This document shows, one piece after another, positions 16,230 to 24,364 of a stretch of 64,000 nt of DNA. The stretch covers positions 1 through 64,000 of the forward strand of contig CAYWGR010000004.1 in the NCBI GenBank assembly GCA_964458015.1. The letters run 5' to 3'. The number at the start of each line of letters is the position of its first letter. The first letter of the stretch is position 1. This DNA is from CAYWGR01 sp964458015 (lineage in GTDB: Bacteria; Planctomycetota; Planctomycetia; Pirellulales; Thermoguttaceae). The notes below the pieces were generated by a model that was given only the letters and a program-made list of their open reading frames with translations, was not told the DNA's origin and did no database searches. A program made the position numbers and the translations under genes.

Positions 16230-17081
16230 TTACGTCGTGCGGGCAGAGAATTGCAGGAGTACGGAGGCCGGTTCTTCGAGCGGAGCGATGAGCTTCAGAT
16301 CCAAACGCGCGCCGTAGGTCAACAGTTGGGCCGTTTTTATCCGGACTTCAGGACCGTCGATTTGCTCGACTTCCAATTCCGGCATCGACTCGAACGGCGG
16401 GCAAAACGCCACATGGAGGCTGCCGGTTCGTTGGTCGGCCGAAAAAGCCAGCCGCAACCAGCCGGAAAGCTGCTCGATGCCGTCGGCCGTTCGGCTGCGC
16501 GCAAGTTGCTGGGAAACGTCTTCAAGCGGCTCGGCAACCTCGGGCTCAAGCATGAGCGTGGGACGCGAGACGGCGGCACCGCGATCCACGCGCGGCGACG
16601 AGGCATGGGCAGGGTCGAGTCGCACCACGCGCGGCGTTTTCAGAATCGGTGCGATTGGAACGCGCCGATGCCGCAACCTTTGGCCCCAAGCCCAGGTTTC
16701 TTCGACGGCCAATAGTGCGCCGATCGCGGTCATCGCAAGGGCCGACGTTCCAGGTACGCATAGGCCGGCACACAACGCGACTGCCGAAAAAGAGGTTGCC
16801 GTCATGATTGCGAGGTCCAGTCGCGGCGCATCTTCAGAATCCTTGGGCAGGAACCAGGCCAGGCGAATTGCTGCCGCCGAGGCTGCGAGGAGGATTCCGA
16901 AAGGCAGCAATATGGCAGGATCGAGAGGCGTTTCCAACGCGCCGGCCAAACGCCGGGCGACGATCAACAATGCCGCCGCGCTCAGAAAACCAAGCCCGAC
17001 CACAGCCGCAAAGCGACTAAGCGACGGCATTCGAATGGCGACATCACGGCCGTGCAACGGGATAGATTGCGTACCATCCAT
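16230..17081 (-). CDS. Membrane protein of unknown function
   Basis: A 283-residue protein with three to four hydrophobic segments in its N-terminal half (~24-45, ~52-75, ~93-130; examples VVGLGFLSAAALLIVARRLA and ILLPFGILLAASAAAIRLAW), then a soluble C-terminal domain (~150-283) containing WAWGQRLRHRRVP and a beta-type tail (ARLDLKLIAPLEEPASVLLQ). I do not recognise a family. ATG 17081 was chosen over a frame open to 17135, because the additional N-terminal residues lie in AT-rich sequence beside the inverted repeat at 17161 and no ribosome-binding site precedes them. It is convergent with the rhamnose-type cluster and appears to be a single-gene unit. Confidence 0.7.
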   Translation of the reverse strand: MDGTQSIPLHGRDVAIRMPSLSRFAAVVGLGFLSAAALLIVARRLAGALETPLDPAILLPFGILLAASAAAIRLAWFLPKDSEDAPRLDLAIMTATSFSAVALCAGLCVPGTSALAMTAIGALLAVEETWAWGQRLRHRRVPIAPILKTPRVVRLDPAHASSPRVDRGAAVSRPTLMLEPEVAEPLEDVSQQLARSRTADGIEQLSGWLRLAFSADQRTGSLHVAFCPPFESMPELEVEQIDGPEVRIKTAQLLTYGARLDLKLIAPLEEPASVLLQFSARTT

Positions 17082-17160
17082 GATGACGCCCTTGTCCACA
17101 GATCCAAAATAGCCCACGGATCCAAAACAGTTCACGAAACTAAATAGTTCGCAAAATCAA

Positions 17161-17237
17161 AATAGCCGGGAGCTAACAGCTCCCGGAATGCGCATGATCC
17201 ACGTATCTTTTCCGGGAGCTGTTAGCTCCCGGCTATT
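17161..17237. repeat. Nested palindromic element, perfect 27-bp inverted repeat
   Basis: Arms 17161-17187 and 17211-17237 are perfect reverse complements. Each arm also contains its own palindrome built on CCGGGAGCT and AGCTCCCGG, so the element can fold as one long or two short hairpins. A degenerate single copy (GGGAGCTAGCAGCTCTCGG) lies at 44348-44366. It sits between the membrane-protein gene and the 3' end of metK and looks like a non-autonomous REP- or MITE-type element. Confidence 0.85.
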
Positions 17238-17273
17238 TTCCAACAATGACCGAACGATCGGCTACTTGCCAAA

Positions 17274-17395
17274 CACATTCTGGTTCCCAAGCTCCGGCTT
17301 GGGAACCTTCCGACCTCGTTCCGAAGCTCCAGCTTCGGAATGCCTTGCGAAGTTCAAACGAGGTTCCCAAGGCGGAGCTTGGGAACCGGAATGTG
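17274..17395. repeat. Second nested palindromic element with GGTTCCCAAG arms
   Basis: Arms 17274-17308 and 17361-17395 are reverse complements with two mismatches over 35 bases. Each arm is itself a hairpin (GGTTCCCAAG paired with CTTGGGAACC), and a further hairpin (TTCCGAAGCT with AGCTTCGGAA, 17319-17340) lies between. The element ends 25 bases from the metK stop codon, so it probably also works as metK's 3' hairpin. The symmetry around its centre suggests an inserted mobile palindrome. Confidence 0.85.
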
Positions 17396-17420
17396 TTCGT
17401 TTGGTTACACCCTAATTGTT

Positions 17421-18587
17421 CTACTTCGCCGCGGCAGCCAATTCGGCGGCGCGGTCGGTCTTTTCCCAAGTGAAATCGGGATCGTTGCGACCGAAGTGCC
17501 CGCCCGAGGCCGTCTTGCGATAAATTGGCCGACGCAGATCGAGATACTTGATGATTCCGCTCGGAGTCAGCGGGAATACCTTGCGGACCACTTCGCAAAG
17601 CTTCTCGTCGGAAACCTTGCCCGTCCCTTCGGTATCGACCAACACGCTCACCGGCTCGGAAACGCCGATGGCATAGGCCAATTGCACTTCGCAACGCTCG
17701 GCCAAACCGGCGGCGACGATATTCTTGGCCACGTGGCGAGCCATGTAGGCCGCGCTGCGATCGACCTTGGTCGGATCCTTGCCGCTGAAAGCACCGCCGC
17801 CGTGACGAGCCCAGCCGCCGTAGGTATCAACGATGATCTTGCGACCGGTCAGACCGCAGTCGCCGTGCGGGCCGCCGACTTCGAATCGGCCCGTCGGATT
17901 GACGTGGTAGGTGATATCGCCTTTGATCAATTCCTTGGGCAGAAGCGGCTTGACGATCTTTTCGATGATGAAACTGCGGATGTCTTCCTGGGAAACCTCG
18001 GGCGTGTGCTGGGTCGAAACCACAACGGTGTCGATCCGCGAGGGCTTGCCGTCGATATATTCAACCGTCACTTGGCTCTTGCTGTCGGGACGCAGCCAAT
18101 CAACTTCGTTGTTCTGGCGGGCTTCGGTCAGCCGATTGAGGATATGGTGCGAAAGTGAGATAGGCAACGGCATCAGCTCGGGCGTGTCGTTGCAGGCGTA
18201 GCCGAACATGAGGCCCTGATCGCCCGCGCCGATCTCCTTGCCCTTCTCGGTGTTTTCGTTCACGCCCATGGCGATGTCCGGGCTTTGGCGGTCGATCGAG
18301 AGCATGATCGCGCAGGTGTCGGCGCAGATGCCCATCTTGTCGTCGGTGTAGCCGACGTCGCGAATCACTTGGCGGACGATCTCGGGGTAATCGATCACGG
18401 CCTTGGTGGTGATTTCGCCGGCTACGATGGCAACGCCGGTCGTGACCATCGTTTCACACGCGACGCGGCTATAAGGATCCTTGGCAAACAGGGCGTCGAG
18501 AACGCCGTCAGAAATTTGATCGGCCAATTTGTCGGGATGGCCCATGCTGACCGCTTCACTGGTGAACAAAAACTTGCCCTTCGCCAC
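17421..18587 (-). CDS. metK: S-adenosylmethionine synthetase
   Basis: Makes S-adenosylmethionine from methionine and ATP in the cytoplasm. The 388 residues carry the full set of family motifs: [20 protein letters not shown] at the N-terminus, the loop [20 protein letters not shown] (~108-127), [20 protein letters not shown] (~137-156), the P-loop-like [20 protein letters not shown] (~250-269), and [20 protein letters not shown] (~275-294). The start is GTG, supported by a strong AGGAGGG six bases upstream. No SAM riboswitch is visible in the 235 bases before it. It is convergent with nothing nearby: the gene upstream (18823) runs in the same direction, but the 235-base gap makes it a separate unit. 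Confidence 0.98.
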   Translation of the reverse strand: MAKGKFLFTSEAVSMGHPDKLADQISDGVLDALFAKDPYSRVACETMVTTGVAIVAGEITTKAVIDYPEIVRQVIRDVGYTDDKMGICADTCAIMLSIDRQSPDIAMGVNENTEKGKEIGAGDQGLMFGYACNDTPELMPLPISLSHHILNRLTEARQNNEVDWLRPDSKSQVTVEYIDGKPSRIDTVVVSTQHTPEVSQEDIRSFIIEKIVKPLLPKELIKGDITYHVNPTGRFEVGGPHGDCGLTGRKIIVDTYGGWARHGGGAFSGKDPTKVDRSAAYMARHVAKNIVAAGLAERCEVQLAYAIGVSEPVSVLVDTEGTGKVSDEKLCEVVRKVFPLTPSGIIKYLDLRRPIYRKTASGGHFGRNDPDFTWEKTDRAAELAAAAK

Positions 18588-18822
18588 GGAAAACCCTCCT
18601 ACGTTACTGATGATTCTTCACACCACGGAATTGGTGTAATTATAGACAAGAAGTGGTAGCTGGCAATCGGGGCGGCTGTCGGTCTGGCCATAAAACAATT
18701 AGGGGGAAGCGGATTAAGGCAGGATTCCCAGACTCAACAAAAGTCCGGTTAAGCCATGAAATCTTGTTAATCCTGTCAAAACCCGTTTTTTTGCCCCACA
18801 AATGGCTGTTTTCGCCGTATTG

Positions 18823-21213
18823 TCATTGCTGGAGCGAATAAAGCACGACGTTCAGGCCGATTCGCGCGGCGTCCTCGCGCAAGTAGCCGCGACATTCCAG
18901 CGAGTCGCGTTTTTCAAGGCCGCAGCTCAGGTCGTACTGCGAAAAGACCACGCCCCAGCGGTCGCCAAGCTTGATGCCTTCCAAGTCGGGCGGAACTTTT
19001 CGCACCGCAGCCTCCAGCGGCTGGCCGGGAGCCGACGCCTCGGGGTCGCGACGCGAAACCACACGCAAATCGAAACCGCCATAGGTCGTGCTGAATACGG
19101 GATCTTCCGTGGGGATTCGTTCCAGTTTGCGTTGGGGAAAAATCGCCGCCATCTCGCGGCGAAAGGATTCGGTAAAGGCCCGGCTGGCGCAAATCGAGTC
19201 GGCCAATATCATGCCGCCCCGTTCCACATATTGCTTCAACCGCTGCCGTTCAAGGTCGGTCAAGCGGAACGCCGTGCGGCCGTGCATGAAAACCAAGTGG
19301 TAATCGAACAACGATTCGTCCGTAATGTCCAGCAACTCCTCGCGGACCCGCGTGCGGACTTTCAGTTCGCGGTCGGCGGCGTCCATCAGATTGACAATCG
19401 CCCGGGGTGCGGCATTGCAACCCCCGGGATGCCGTAGCGTGGCGACATAGAGCCGCCCGCGTTCAACGCGGTCGCCGGGCCGCTGGATGTTTGTCGGGCG
19501 GAAGAAATCTTCCTTCGTCTTCAATTCCCGATTCGTGGCATAGGCCACTACGTTCAACCCCAGCGACATTGCCGCGTTAATTCGGGCTTGAACCGCGGAA
19601 CTGTATTTTTCATTGCGGCCGGGACGCGATAATTCCCACAGGCAAGAAAGCGAAGGACGCGGATTTTGCGGTGGGTCTAGCGGAGCATAGACCACGCTTG
19701 TCCGGCAGCCGAATTCGATTCCCCAAATCGGCCGCAAATGCTTGGGGTCCACTTTTTCCTCGGCATACCAAATCGGGTGCTCGGGCTCTAAAAGCCGAAG
19801 CTTGTATTCCGGTTCGGGAAAGACCGCCTGCATCAACTCGCGAAAACCGCGGTCGAAACCGACGCCGCCGCAATAGCCTTCGGCAAAAAGGAACCCGCCG
19901 CGATCGAGATAGTCGCGGATTTTCTTGGCGATTTCTGTCCGACGCGCGGGATCCTTGGGCGAAGGACTTTGGCTGCCGCACAAGAACAAAACCGGCGTTT
20001 GGGCCAAATCCTCGACCGTGGCCAGCCGAAGATCGACCACTTGCCACGTCATGTCGCGCTTCCATCGCATTTCGACATAGCGGGTCATGTTGCCGACGTC
20101 GGCCCTGTGCCGGTTCCAATCGTCGCCGTCGTGCTGTAGTTTTCCCAAGAGGACGGGCCAGCGTCCCTTGGAGAGAAATAACAAGGCAAAGCTGGTGCCG
20201 ATCAAGGGATTGTTCTCGCCGTGTCCGCCGCCGGTCCAAAATCTGCCGAGCCCTTCCATGCCCGACTGTTTGCGGACGAGCCAATCGGTGCCCTCGCGAT
20301 ACCAGTCGGCGCGATCCGGTTGGCCGGGACGCGGAGGAAGAGGAATGAACCGGGTGGCTGTCAGACGGCCTGCACGCTCCAAACCGTAAAGGTAATAAAG
20401 CAGCCAGGTGTCGCCGGCGCCGGGATTGCGAACCACTGAGTAGTTCCGGCCAAGCCATGCAATGCCGTCTTGAATACGTTTGGCGTCGTCGGTGTCGCGC
20501 GATTTGCAGCAATCAATATGGTTGCCGGTAACCTGTGCGTCGGCCGATTGGATTCGGTCGGAGGCGATCACCAGCGAGCTGATGCCCGCGCAGGTCATGC
20601 TGCCTGTGCCGGTGCGAGATTTCAGGGTGTAGCCCCAGGATCCGTCGGGATTTTGGCATTTTTCCCAATAGGTCTTGGCCAGCCGCCACGTTCGATCATT
20701 CGCGGCAACGCCCACGCGCTCGGCCTCGTGCAAGGCCAGCAGAGCGAACTGCGAGTTCGAGTTGTCGCCTTCACCGCCGAGACCGGGGTAGGTCCAAGCG
20801 CCTTTATAGTCGCCGCCGGCAAGTTGGGTGCCTTCGAGCCATCGCACATTTTGGAGAAGCCGCTCGCGGTCGCGTTCGGGCTCGGCACGGGCGAAAGCCA
20901 TCGTTTGCAACGAAACCACGTAAGTGCGCTCCGGCCGGATCTTGCGAAGATGATTGAGCGCTTTCTGCATCTTTTCGTTGCTGGGCTCGACGCCGGCATT
21001 GAGCAAAGCCAACGTGCAGAGGGCACTGATGCCGCCCGATTGCCCTACCATGTCTGCCCAAGAGCCGTCGGCGCGTTGCTGGCTCAAGAGATAGCTGGTG
21101 CCGGACTCGATGGCTGCGCGGACCTGCTCGGGAGTGACGTCTGCCCGCAAAGGCCCTACAATCACCCCAAACAGCCCAACCGCAAGAGCTGTGATGGCGA
21201 ACTGGCGCATCAT
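18823..21213 (-). CDS. Exported prenyltransferase-repeat protein with two DUF4159 domains
   Basis: A 796-residue protein. It has a signal peptide (MMRQFAITALAVGLFGVIVG, cleaved after ADV-type residues near 25), then an alpha/alpha-toroid of the prenyltransferase/squalene-oxidase repeat kind (~30-350; repeats such as YLLSQQRADGSWAD and YWEKCQNPDGSWGYT), followed by two DUF4159-type domains (~395-570 and ~605-796). Each DUF4159 unit has the Rossmann-like pattern of a pressure on a C-terminal acidic strand: RDYLDRGGFLFAEGYCGGVG and LKQYVERGGMILADSICASR are equivalent segments, which shows the duplication directly. In planctomycetes such proteins stand next to moxR and DUF58 genes, as here, where they are divergent. 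A cell-envelope role is likely; no catalytic function is proposed. Confidence 0.85.
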   Translation of the reverse strand: MMRQFAITALAVGLFGVIVGPLRADVTPEQVRAAIESGTSYLLSQQRADGSWADMVGQSGGISALCTLALLNAGVEPSNEKMQKALNHLRKIRPERTYVVSLQTMAFARAEPERDRERLLQNVRWLEGTQLAGGDYKGAWTYPGLGGEGDNSNSQFALLALHEAERVGVAANDRTWRLAKTYWEKCQNPDGSWGYTLKSRTGTGSMTCAGISSLVIASDRIQSADAQVTGNHIDCCKSRDTDDAKRIQDGIAWLGRNYSVVRNPGAGDTWLLYYLYGLERAGRLTATRFIPLPPRPGQPDRADWYREGTDWLVRKQSGMEGLGRFWTGGGHGENNPLIGTSFALLFLSKGRWPVLLGKLQHDGDDWNRHRADVGNMTRYVEMRWKRDMTWQVVDLRLATVEDLAQTPVLFLCGSQSPSPKDPARRTEIAKKIRDYLDRGGFLFAEGYCGGVGFDRGFRELMQAVFPEPEYKLRLLEPEHPIWYAEEKVDPKHLRPIWGIEFGCRTSVVYAPLDPPQNPRPSLSCLWELSRPGRNEKYSSAVQARINAAMSLGLNVVAYATNRELKTKEDFFRPTNIQRPGDRVERGRLYVATLRHPGGCNAAPRAIVNLMDAADRELKVRTRVREELLDITDESLFDYHLVFMHGRTAFRLTDLERQRLKQYVERGGMILADSICASRAFTESFRREMAAIFPQRKLERIPTEDPVFSTTYGGFDLRVVSRRDPEASAPGQPLEAAVRKVPPDLEGIKLGDRWGVVFSQYDLSCGLEKRDSLECRGYLREDAARIGLNVVLYSLQQ

Positions 21214-21359
21214 GCAAAAATTCCCCCATGCCGGGGCACGAAAATATGTGAGCACTCGTATCTCAAGTATCTTAGAATTCCTTAGTTAGAACAGCAATAC
21301 ACGCTGGCGAGCCCTGGGTGGTTTTAACCTGCCGCTGTAGAATAATACCATCATGAATG

Positions 21360-21427
21360 AGGGGCTAGGGACTAGAGGCTAGGGATTAGCTTCAAGTCCC
21401 TAACCCCTAGCCCCTAGCCCCTAGTTC
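21360..21427. repeat. Heptamer repeats forming a hairpin that abuts the moxR start codon
   Basis: GGGGCTAGGGACTAGAGGC on the left can pair with CCCCTAGCCCCTAG on the right; the right arm is a tandem array of the heptamer CCCCTAG that ends three bases before the ATG at 21430. No Shine-Dalgarno sequence fits between the array and the start codon. Confidence 0.8.
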
Positions 21428-21429
21428 TC

Positions 21430-22452
21430 ATGTCTATCGGAAAAACACGAAATCTCGGCGACGTCCTACAAGAGTTCAGCCAACACAGGCGGCTCATGCA
21501 GGAAGAACTGCAAAAAGTCATCATCGGTCAAGATGAAGTGATCGAGCAGATGTTTGCGGCCATCTTTACCCGTGGACATTGCCTGTTGGTCGGCGTGCCC
21601 GGCTTGGCCAAAACATTGATGGTCAGCACCGTGGCTCGTATTCTGGACATTCAATTCAAACGAATCCAGTTTACGCCCGACTTGATGCCGTCCGACATTA
21701 CAGGCACGAACGTGTTGGAGGAAGACGAGCGGGGCCGGCGCGATTTTCGGTTTGTCGAAGGGCCGGTCTTTACCAACATTCTTTTGGCCGACGAAATCAA
21801 CCGAACGCCGCCGAAAACGCAAGCCGCGCTGCTTCAGGCGATGCAGGAACGCGAAGTGACGGTGGGCCAGCAGACGTATCCGCTGCCCGATCCGTTCTTT
21901 ACGATCGCTACGCAGAACCCGATCGAGCAGGAAGGCACGTATCCGCTGCCCGAGGCCCAGTTGGACCGTTTCATGTTCAACATTAAGGTCGATTATCCTC
22001 GGGCCGACGAAGAAGAACGGATCTTGGCGAGCACCACGCGCGGCGAGCGGCCGGAAGTGCGGAAAGTGCTCTCGGGCAAGGCCATTTTGAACCTCCAGGC
22101 GTTGGTCAACAAGGTGGCCGTCAGCGAGTATATCGTGCAATACGTGTCGCGGCTGATCCGCGCAACCCGGCCGAAGGATCCCTCGGCGCCGAAGTTCATC
22201 CAGGAGTTGGTCGATTGGGGCGCCGGTCCTCGTGCGGGCCAATTTTTGATCCAAGGCGGCAAGGCCCTGGCGGCCATGGACGCCCGTTTTTCCGTAGCGG
22301 TTGAAGACGTACAAAAAATCGCCGTGCCCGTCCTCCGGCACCGCATCAGCACGAATTTCCAAGCCCAGGCCGAAGGCCTCACCAACGAAGACATCATCGA
22401 GCGCCTCGTTCGCGAAACCCCCCCGCCCGTGATTCCGAAGTACGAGAAGTAG
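21430..22452 (+). CDS. MoxR family AAA+ ATPase
   Basis: A 340-residue cytoplasmic AAA+ ATPase of the MoxR branch, thought to act as a chaperone that activates or inserts cofactors into partner proteins, often with von Willebrand-type or DUF58 proteins. Walker A is GVPGLAKTL (~57-65), Walker B ILLADEINRTPPKTQAALLQ (~117-136) with sensor 1 TQNPIEQEGTYPLPEAQLDR (~158-177), and the lid domain follows (~210-325). The start codon lies directly behind a heptamer-repeat hairpin with no visible ribosome-binding site. The DUF58 gene follows after 92 bases that hold a similar repeat, so the two probably form an operon; a DUF4159 gene is divergent upstream, completing the usual trio. Confidence 0.95.
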   Translation: MSIGKTRNLGDVLQEFSQHRRLMQEELQKVIIGQDEVIEQMFAAIFTRGHCLLVGVPGLAKTLMVSTVARILDIQFKRIQFTPDLMPSDITGTNVLEEDERGRRDFRFVEGPVFTNILLADEINRTPPKTQAALLQAMQEREVTVGQQTYPLPDPFFTIATQNPIEQEGTYPLPEAQLDRFMFNIKVDYPRADEEERILASTTRGERPEVRKVLSGKAILNLQALVNKVAVSEYIVQYVSRLIRATRPKDPSAPKFIQELVDWGAGPRAGQFLIQGGKALAAMDARFSVAVEDVQKIAVPVLRHRISTNFQAQAEGLTNEDIIERLVRETPPPVIPKYEK

Positions 22453-22461
22453 GGGCGAGGG

Positions 22462-22542
22462 ATCAGTGATCAGTGGTTAGTGAAGAACAAAAGCCATCGG
22501 TGAAATTCAACTATCCACTATCCACTAGCCACTAGCCACTAA
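22462..22542. repeat. Heptamer-type repeats between moxR and the DUF58 gene
   Basis: GATCAGTGATCAGTGGTTAG is followed, after about 30 bases, by a run of CCACTAT/CCACTAG heptamers that ends two bases before the ATG at 22545. The two parts are imperfect reverse complements, so a hairpin is possible. As with moxR, there is no Shine-Dalgarno sequence in the usual place. Confidence 0.75.
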
Positions 22543-22544
22543 CT

Positions 22545-23441
22545 ATGTCCACCGCCGAAAAATATCTGCGACCGGAAGTGATCCGCCAGATCAAGCGGTT
22601 GGACCTGCGCGCACAGTTTATCGTGAAGGGGTTTTTGCATGGGCTTCATGCCAGCCCTTTCCACGGCTTTTCGGTCGAATTCAGCGAGCATCGCAAGTAT
22701 ACGCACGGCGACGATCCGAAAGATATCGACTGGTTGGTCTATGCCAAGACCGACAAGTATTACGTGAAAAAATTCGAGGCCGAGACCAACATCACCGGTT
22801 ATCTGGTGATGGATATGAGCCGCTCGATGGGCTATACCTATCGGCAAGAGTTGACGAAATTTGATTATTCGATTTGCCTGGCCGCGGCCCTATGCTATTT
22901 GATGATCCACCAGCAAGATCCCGTCGGACTGCTCACATTCGATCAGAAAATTCGGCAAAGCCTGCGGCCGAAGTGCCGCCGCAGTCATTTGGGCGATGTG
23001 CTGTCGTTGCTGGCCAACCTGAAGCCGACCGGTGAGACCGACATCGCCAACAGCCTTGTGCAAGTGGCGGCCATGCTCCGCCATGCTAGTTTGGTCATGA
23101 TTTTTTCCGATCTTTTGGTCGATCCGCAACCGGTTCTCGAATCGCTTTACCGTCTGCGCCACGGCGGGCACGACGTCATCCTGTTCCACGTGCTCGACGA
23201 GGCCGAGGTGCAGTTTCCATTTAACGGCATGGTCGAGCTTGAGGATCCGGAGAACCACCAGCGGCTGACCTTGGATGCCGACGGTTTTCGCCGCGCGTAT
23301 ATTACCGAGGTCGAAAATTTTCGGGCGATGTATCGCCGCGAATGCTCGCAGGCCGGAATCGATTACGTGCCGTTGGACACCAGCATGCAATTCGATCACG
23401 CACTGGGCGAGTATCTGATGCGACGAAGCGAACGAGGGTAA
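22545..23441 (+). CDS. DUF58 domain-containing protein
   Basis: A 298-residue protein of the DUF58 family, which has a von Willebrand A-like fold and accompanies MoxR ATPases. The family motif appears as FSEHRKYTHGDDPKDIDWLV (~46-65), followed by YVKKFEAETNITGYLVMDMS, where D-M-S-R-S (~88-92) supplies the MIDAS-like metal site, and by the second site residue in FSDLLVDPQPVLE (~186-198). There are no membrane helices, unlike the longer DUF58 proteins, so this is the short soluble form. The start ATG directly follows a heptamer repeat. It ends 12 bases from the convergent folD gene, with no room for a terminator hairpin between them. Its biochemical job is unknown in general. Confidence 0.92.
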   Translation: MSTAEKYLRPEVIRQIKRLDLRAQFIVKGFLHGLHASPFHGFSVEFSEHRKYTHGDDPKDIDWLVYAKTDKYYVKKFEAETNITGYLVMDMSRSMGYTYRQELTKFDYSICLAAALCYLMIHQQDPVGLLTFDQKIRQSLRPKCRRSHLGDVLSLLANLKPTGETDIANSLVQVAAMLRHASLVMIFSDLLVDPQPVLESLYRLRHGGHDVILFHVLDEAEVQFPFNGMVELEDPENHQRLTLDADGFRRAYITEVENFRAMYRRECSQAGIDYVPLDTSMQFDHALGEYLMRRSERG

Positions 23442-23453
23442 AGCCCCCCCGTG

Positions 23454-24317
23454 CTATTTCTGTTGCAGCCGCGCGGCGGTAAGCGTATTGCGCAGCAACA
23501 TCGTGACGGTCAGCAGGCCGACACCGCCGGGGACGGGCGTAATCTGGCCGGCCACTTCTTTGACCGCTTCGAAATCAACGTCGCCGACCAAACCCGTTTC
23601 CAAACGGTTCATGCCTACGTCGATGACCACGGCGCCCGGCTTCACCATGTCGGCCGTGATGAACTTGGCCTTTCCAATGGCCACGATCAAGATATCGGCC
23701 GATAGCGTGACGGATGCCAAATCGCGGGTGCGGCTATGGCAAACAGTTACCGTGGCGTCGCCGCCTTGGCCTTTTTGCATCAGCAGGATGGCCATCGGCT
23801 TGCCGACGATATCGCTGCGGCCGACCACCACGACATTGGCCCCGGCGATGGGAATGTTGTTGCGAAGCAACATTTGCTGGATCCCGTAGGGCGTGCAGGG
23901 CATGAACCGCGGGCGGCCTTGCACGATGCGGCCCACATTGTCCGGGTGGAATGCATCCACGTCCTTCATCGGATCAATTGCTTCGAGGATGCGCCGTTCG
24001 TCGATTTGCTTCGGCGGCGGCGATTGCACCAAAATGCCGTGGACCGCCGGGTCGTGGTTCAGGCGATCGATCAACTTCAGAAGCTCTTCGGTCGAGATAT
24101 CGGCGGAAGGCCTATGGAGCTGGCTGGCAATGCCGGCTTTTTCGCACGCTTTTTGTTTGTTGCGGACGTAAACCTGACTGCCCGGATCGTCGCCGACCAG
24201 CACGGCGGCCAGGCAGGGCGTAACGCCGGTTTCACCTTTGAATGCTGCAACGTCCAGGGCGATTTCTTCGCGAATTTGTTCGGAAAGGACTTTACCGCTG
24301 ATAATGGTCGCTGTCAT
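23454..24317 (-). CDS. folD: Bifunctional methylenetetrahydrofolate dehydrogenase/methenyltetrahydrofolate cyclohydrolase
   Basis: Interconverts 5,10-methylene-, 5,10-methenyl- and 10-formyl-tetrahydrofolate in the cytoplasm, feeding purine and formyl-methionine synthesis. The 287 residues show the FolD signatures: AVLVGDDPGSQVYVRNKQKA (~39-58) with the catalytic Lys-Tyr region (YVRNKQKAC), HGILVQSPPPKQID (~94-107), and the NADP site motif VVVVGRSDIVGKPMAILLMQ (~161-180), with the C-terminal PVPGGVGLLTVTMLLRNT (~262-279). Length is standard. ATG 24317 is the only sensible start. It is convergent with the DUF58 gene and runs in the same direction as the UroD-like gene upstream, with a 47-base gap, so the two may be co-transcribed. 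Confidence 0.97.
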   Translation of the reverse strand: MTATIISGKVLSEQIREEIALDVAAFKGETGVTPCLAAVLVGDDPGSQVYVRNKQKACEKAGIASQLHRPSADISTEELLKLIDRLNHDPAVHGILVQSPPPKQIDERRILEAIDPMKDVDAFHPDNVGRIVQGRPRFMPCTPYGIQQMLLRNNIPIAGANVVVVGRSDIVGKPMAILLMQKGQGGDATVTVCHSRTRDLASVTLSADILIVAIGKAKFITADMVKPGAVVIDVGMNRLETGLVGDVDFEAVKEVAGQITPVPGGVGLLTVTMLLRNTLTAARLQQK

Positions 24318-24364
24318 CGATCGAATTTCCTGTCTTGAAGAATGCCCCGAGATTCAACGTATCT

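Noticed and set aside
18588..18822. SAM riboswitch in front of metK
   Set aside because: The upstream region has none of the conserved SAM-I, SAM-II or SAM-IV cores and no terminator hairpin; only a strong ribosome-binding site is seen.
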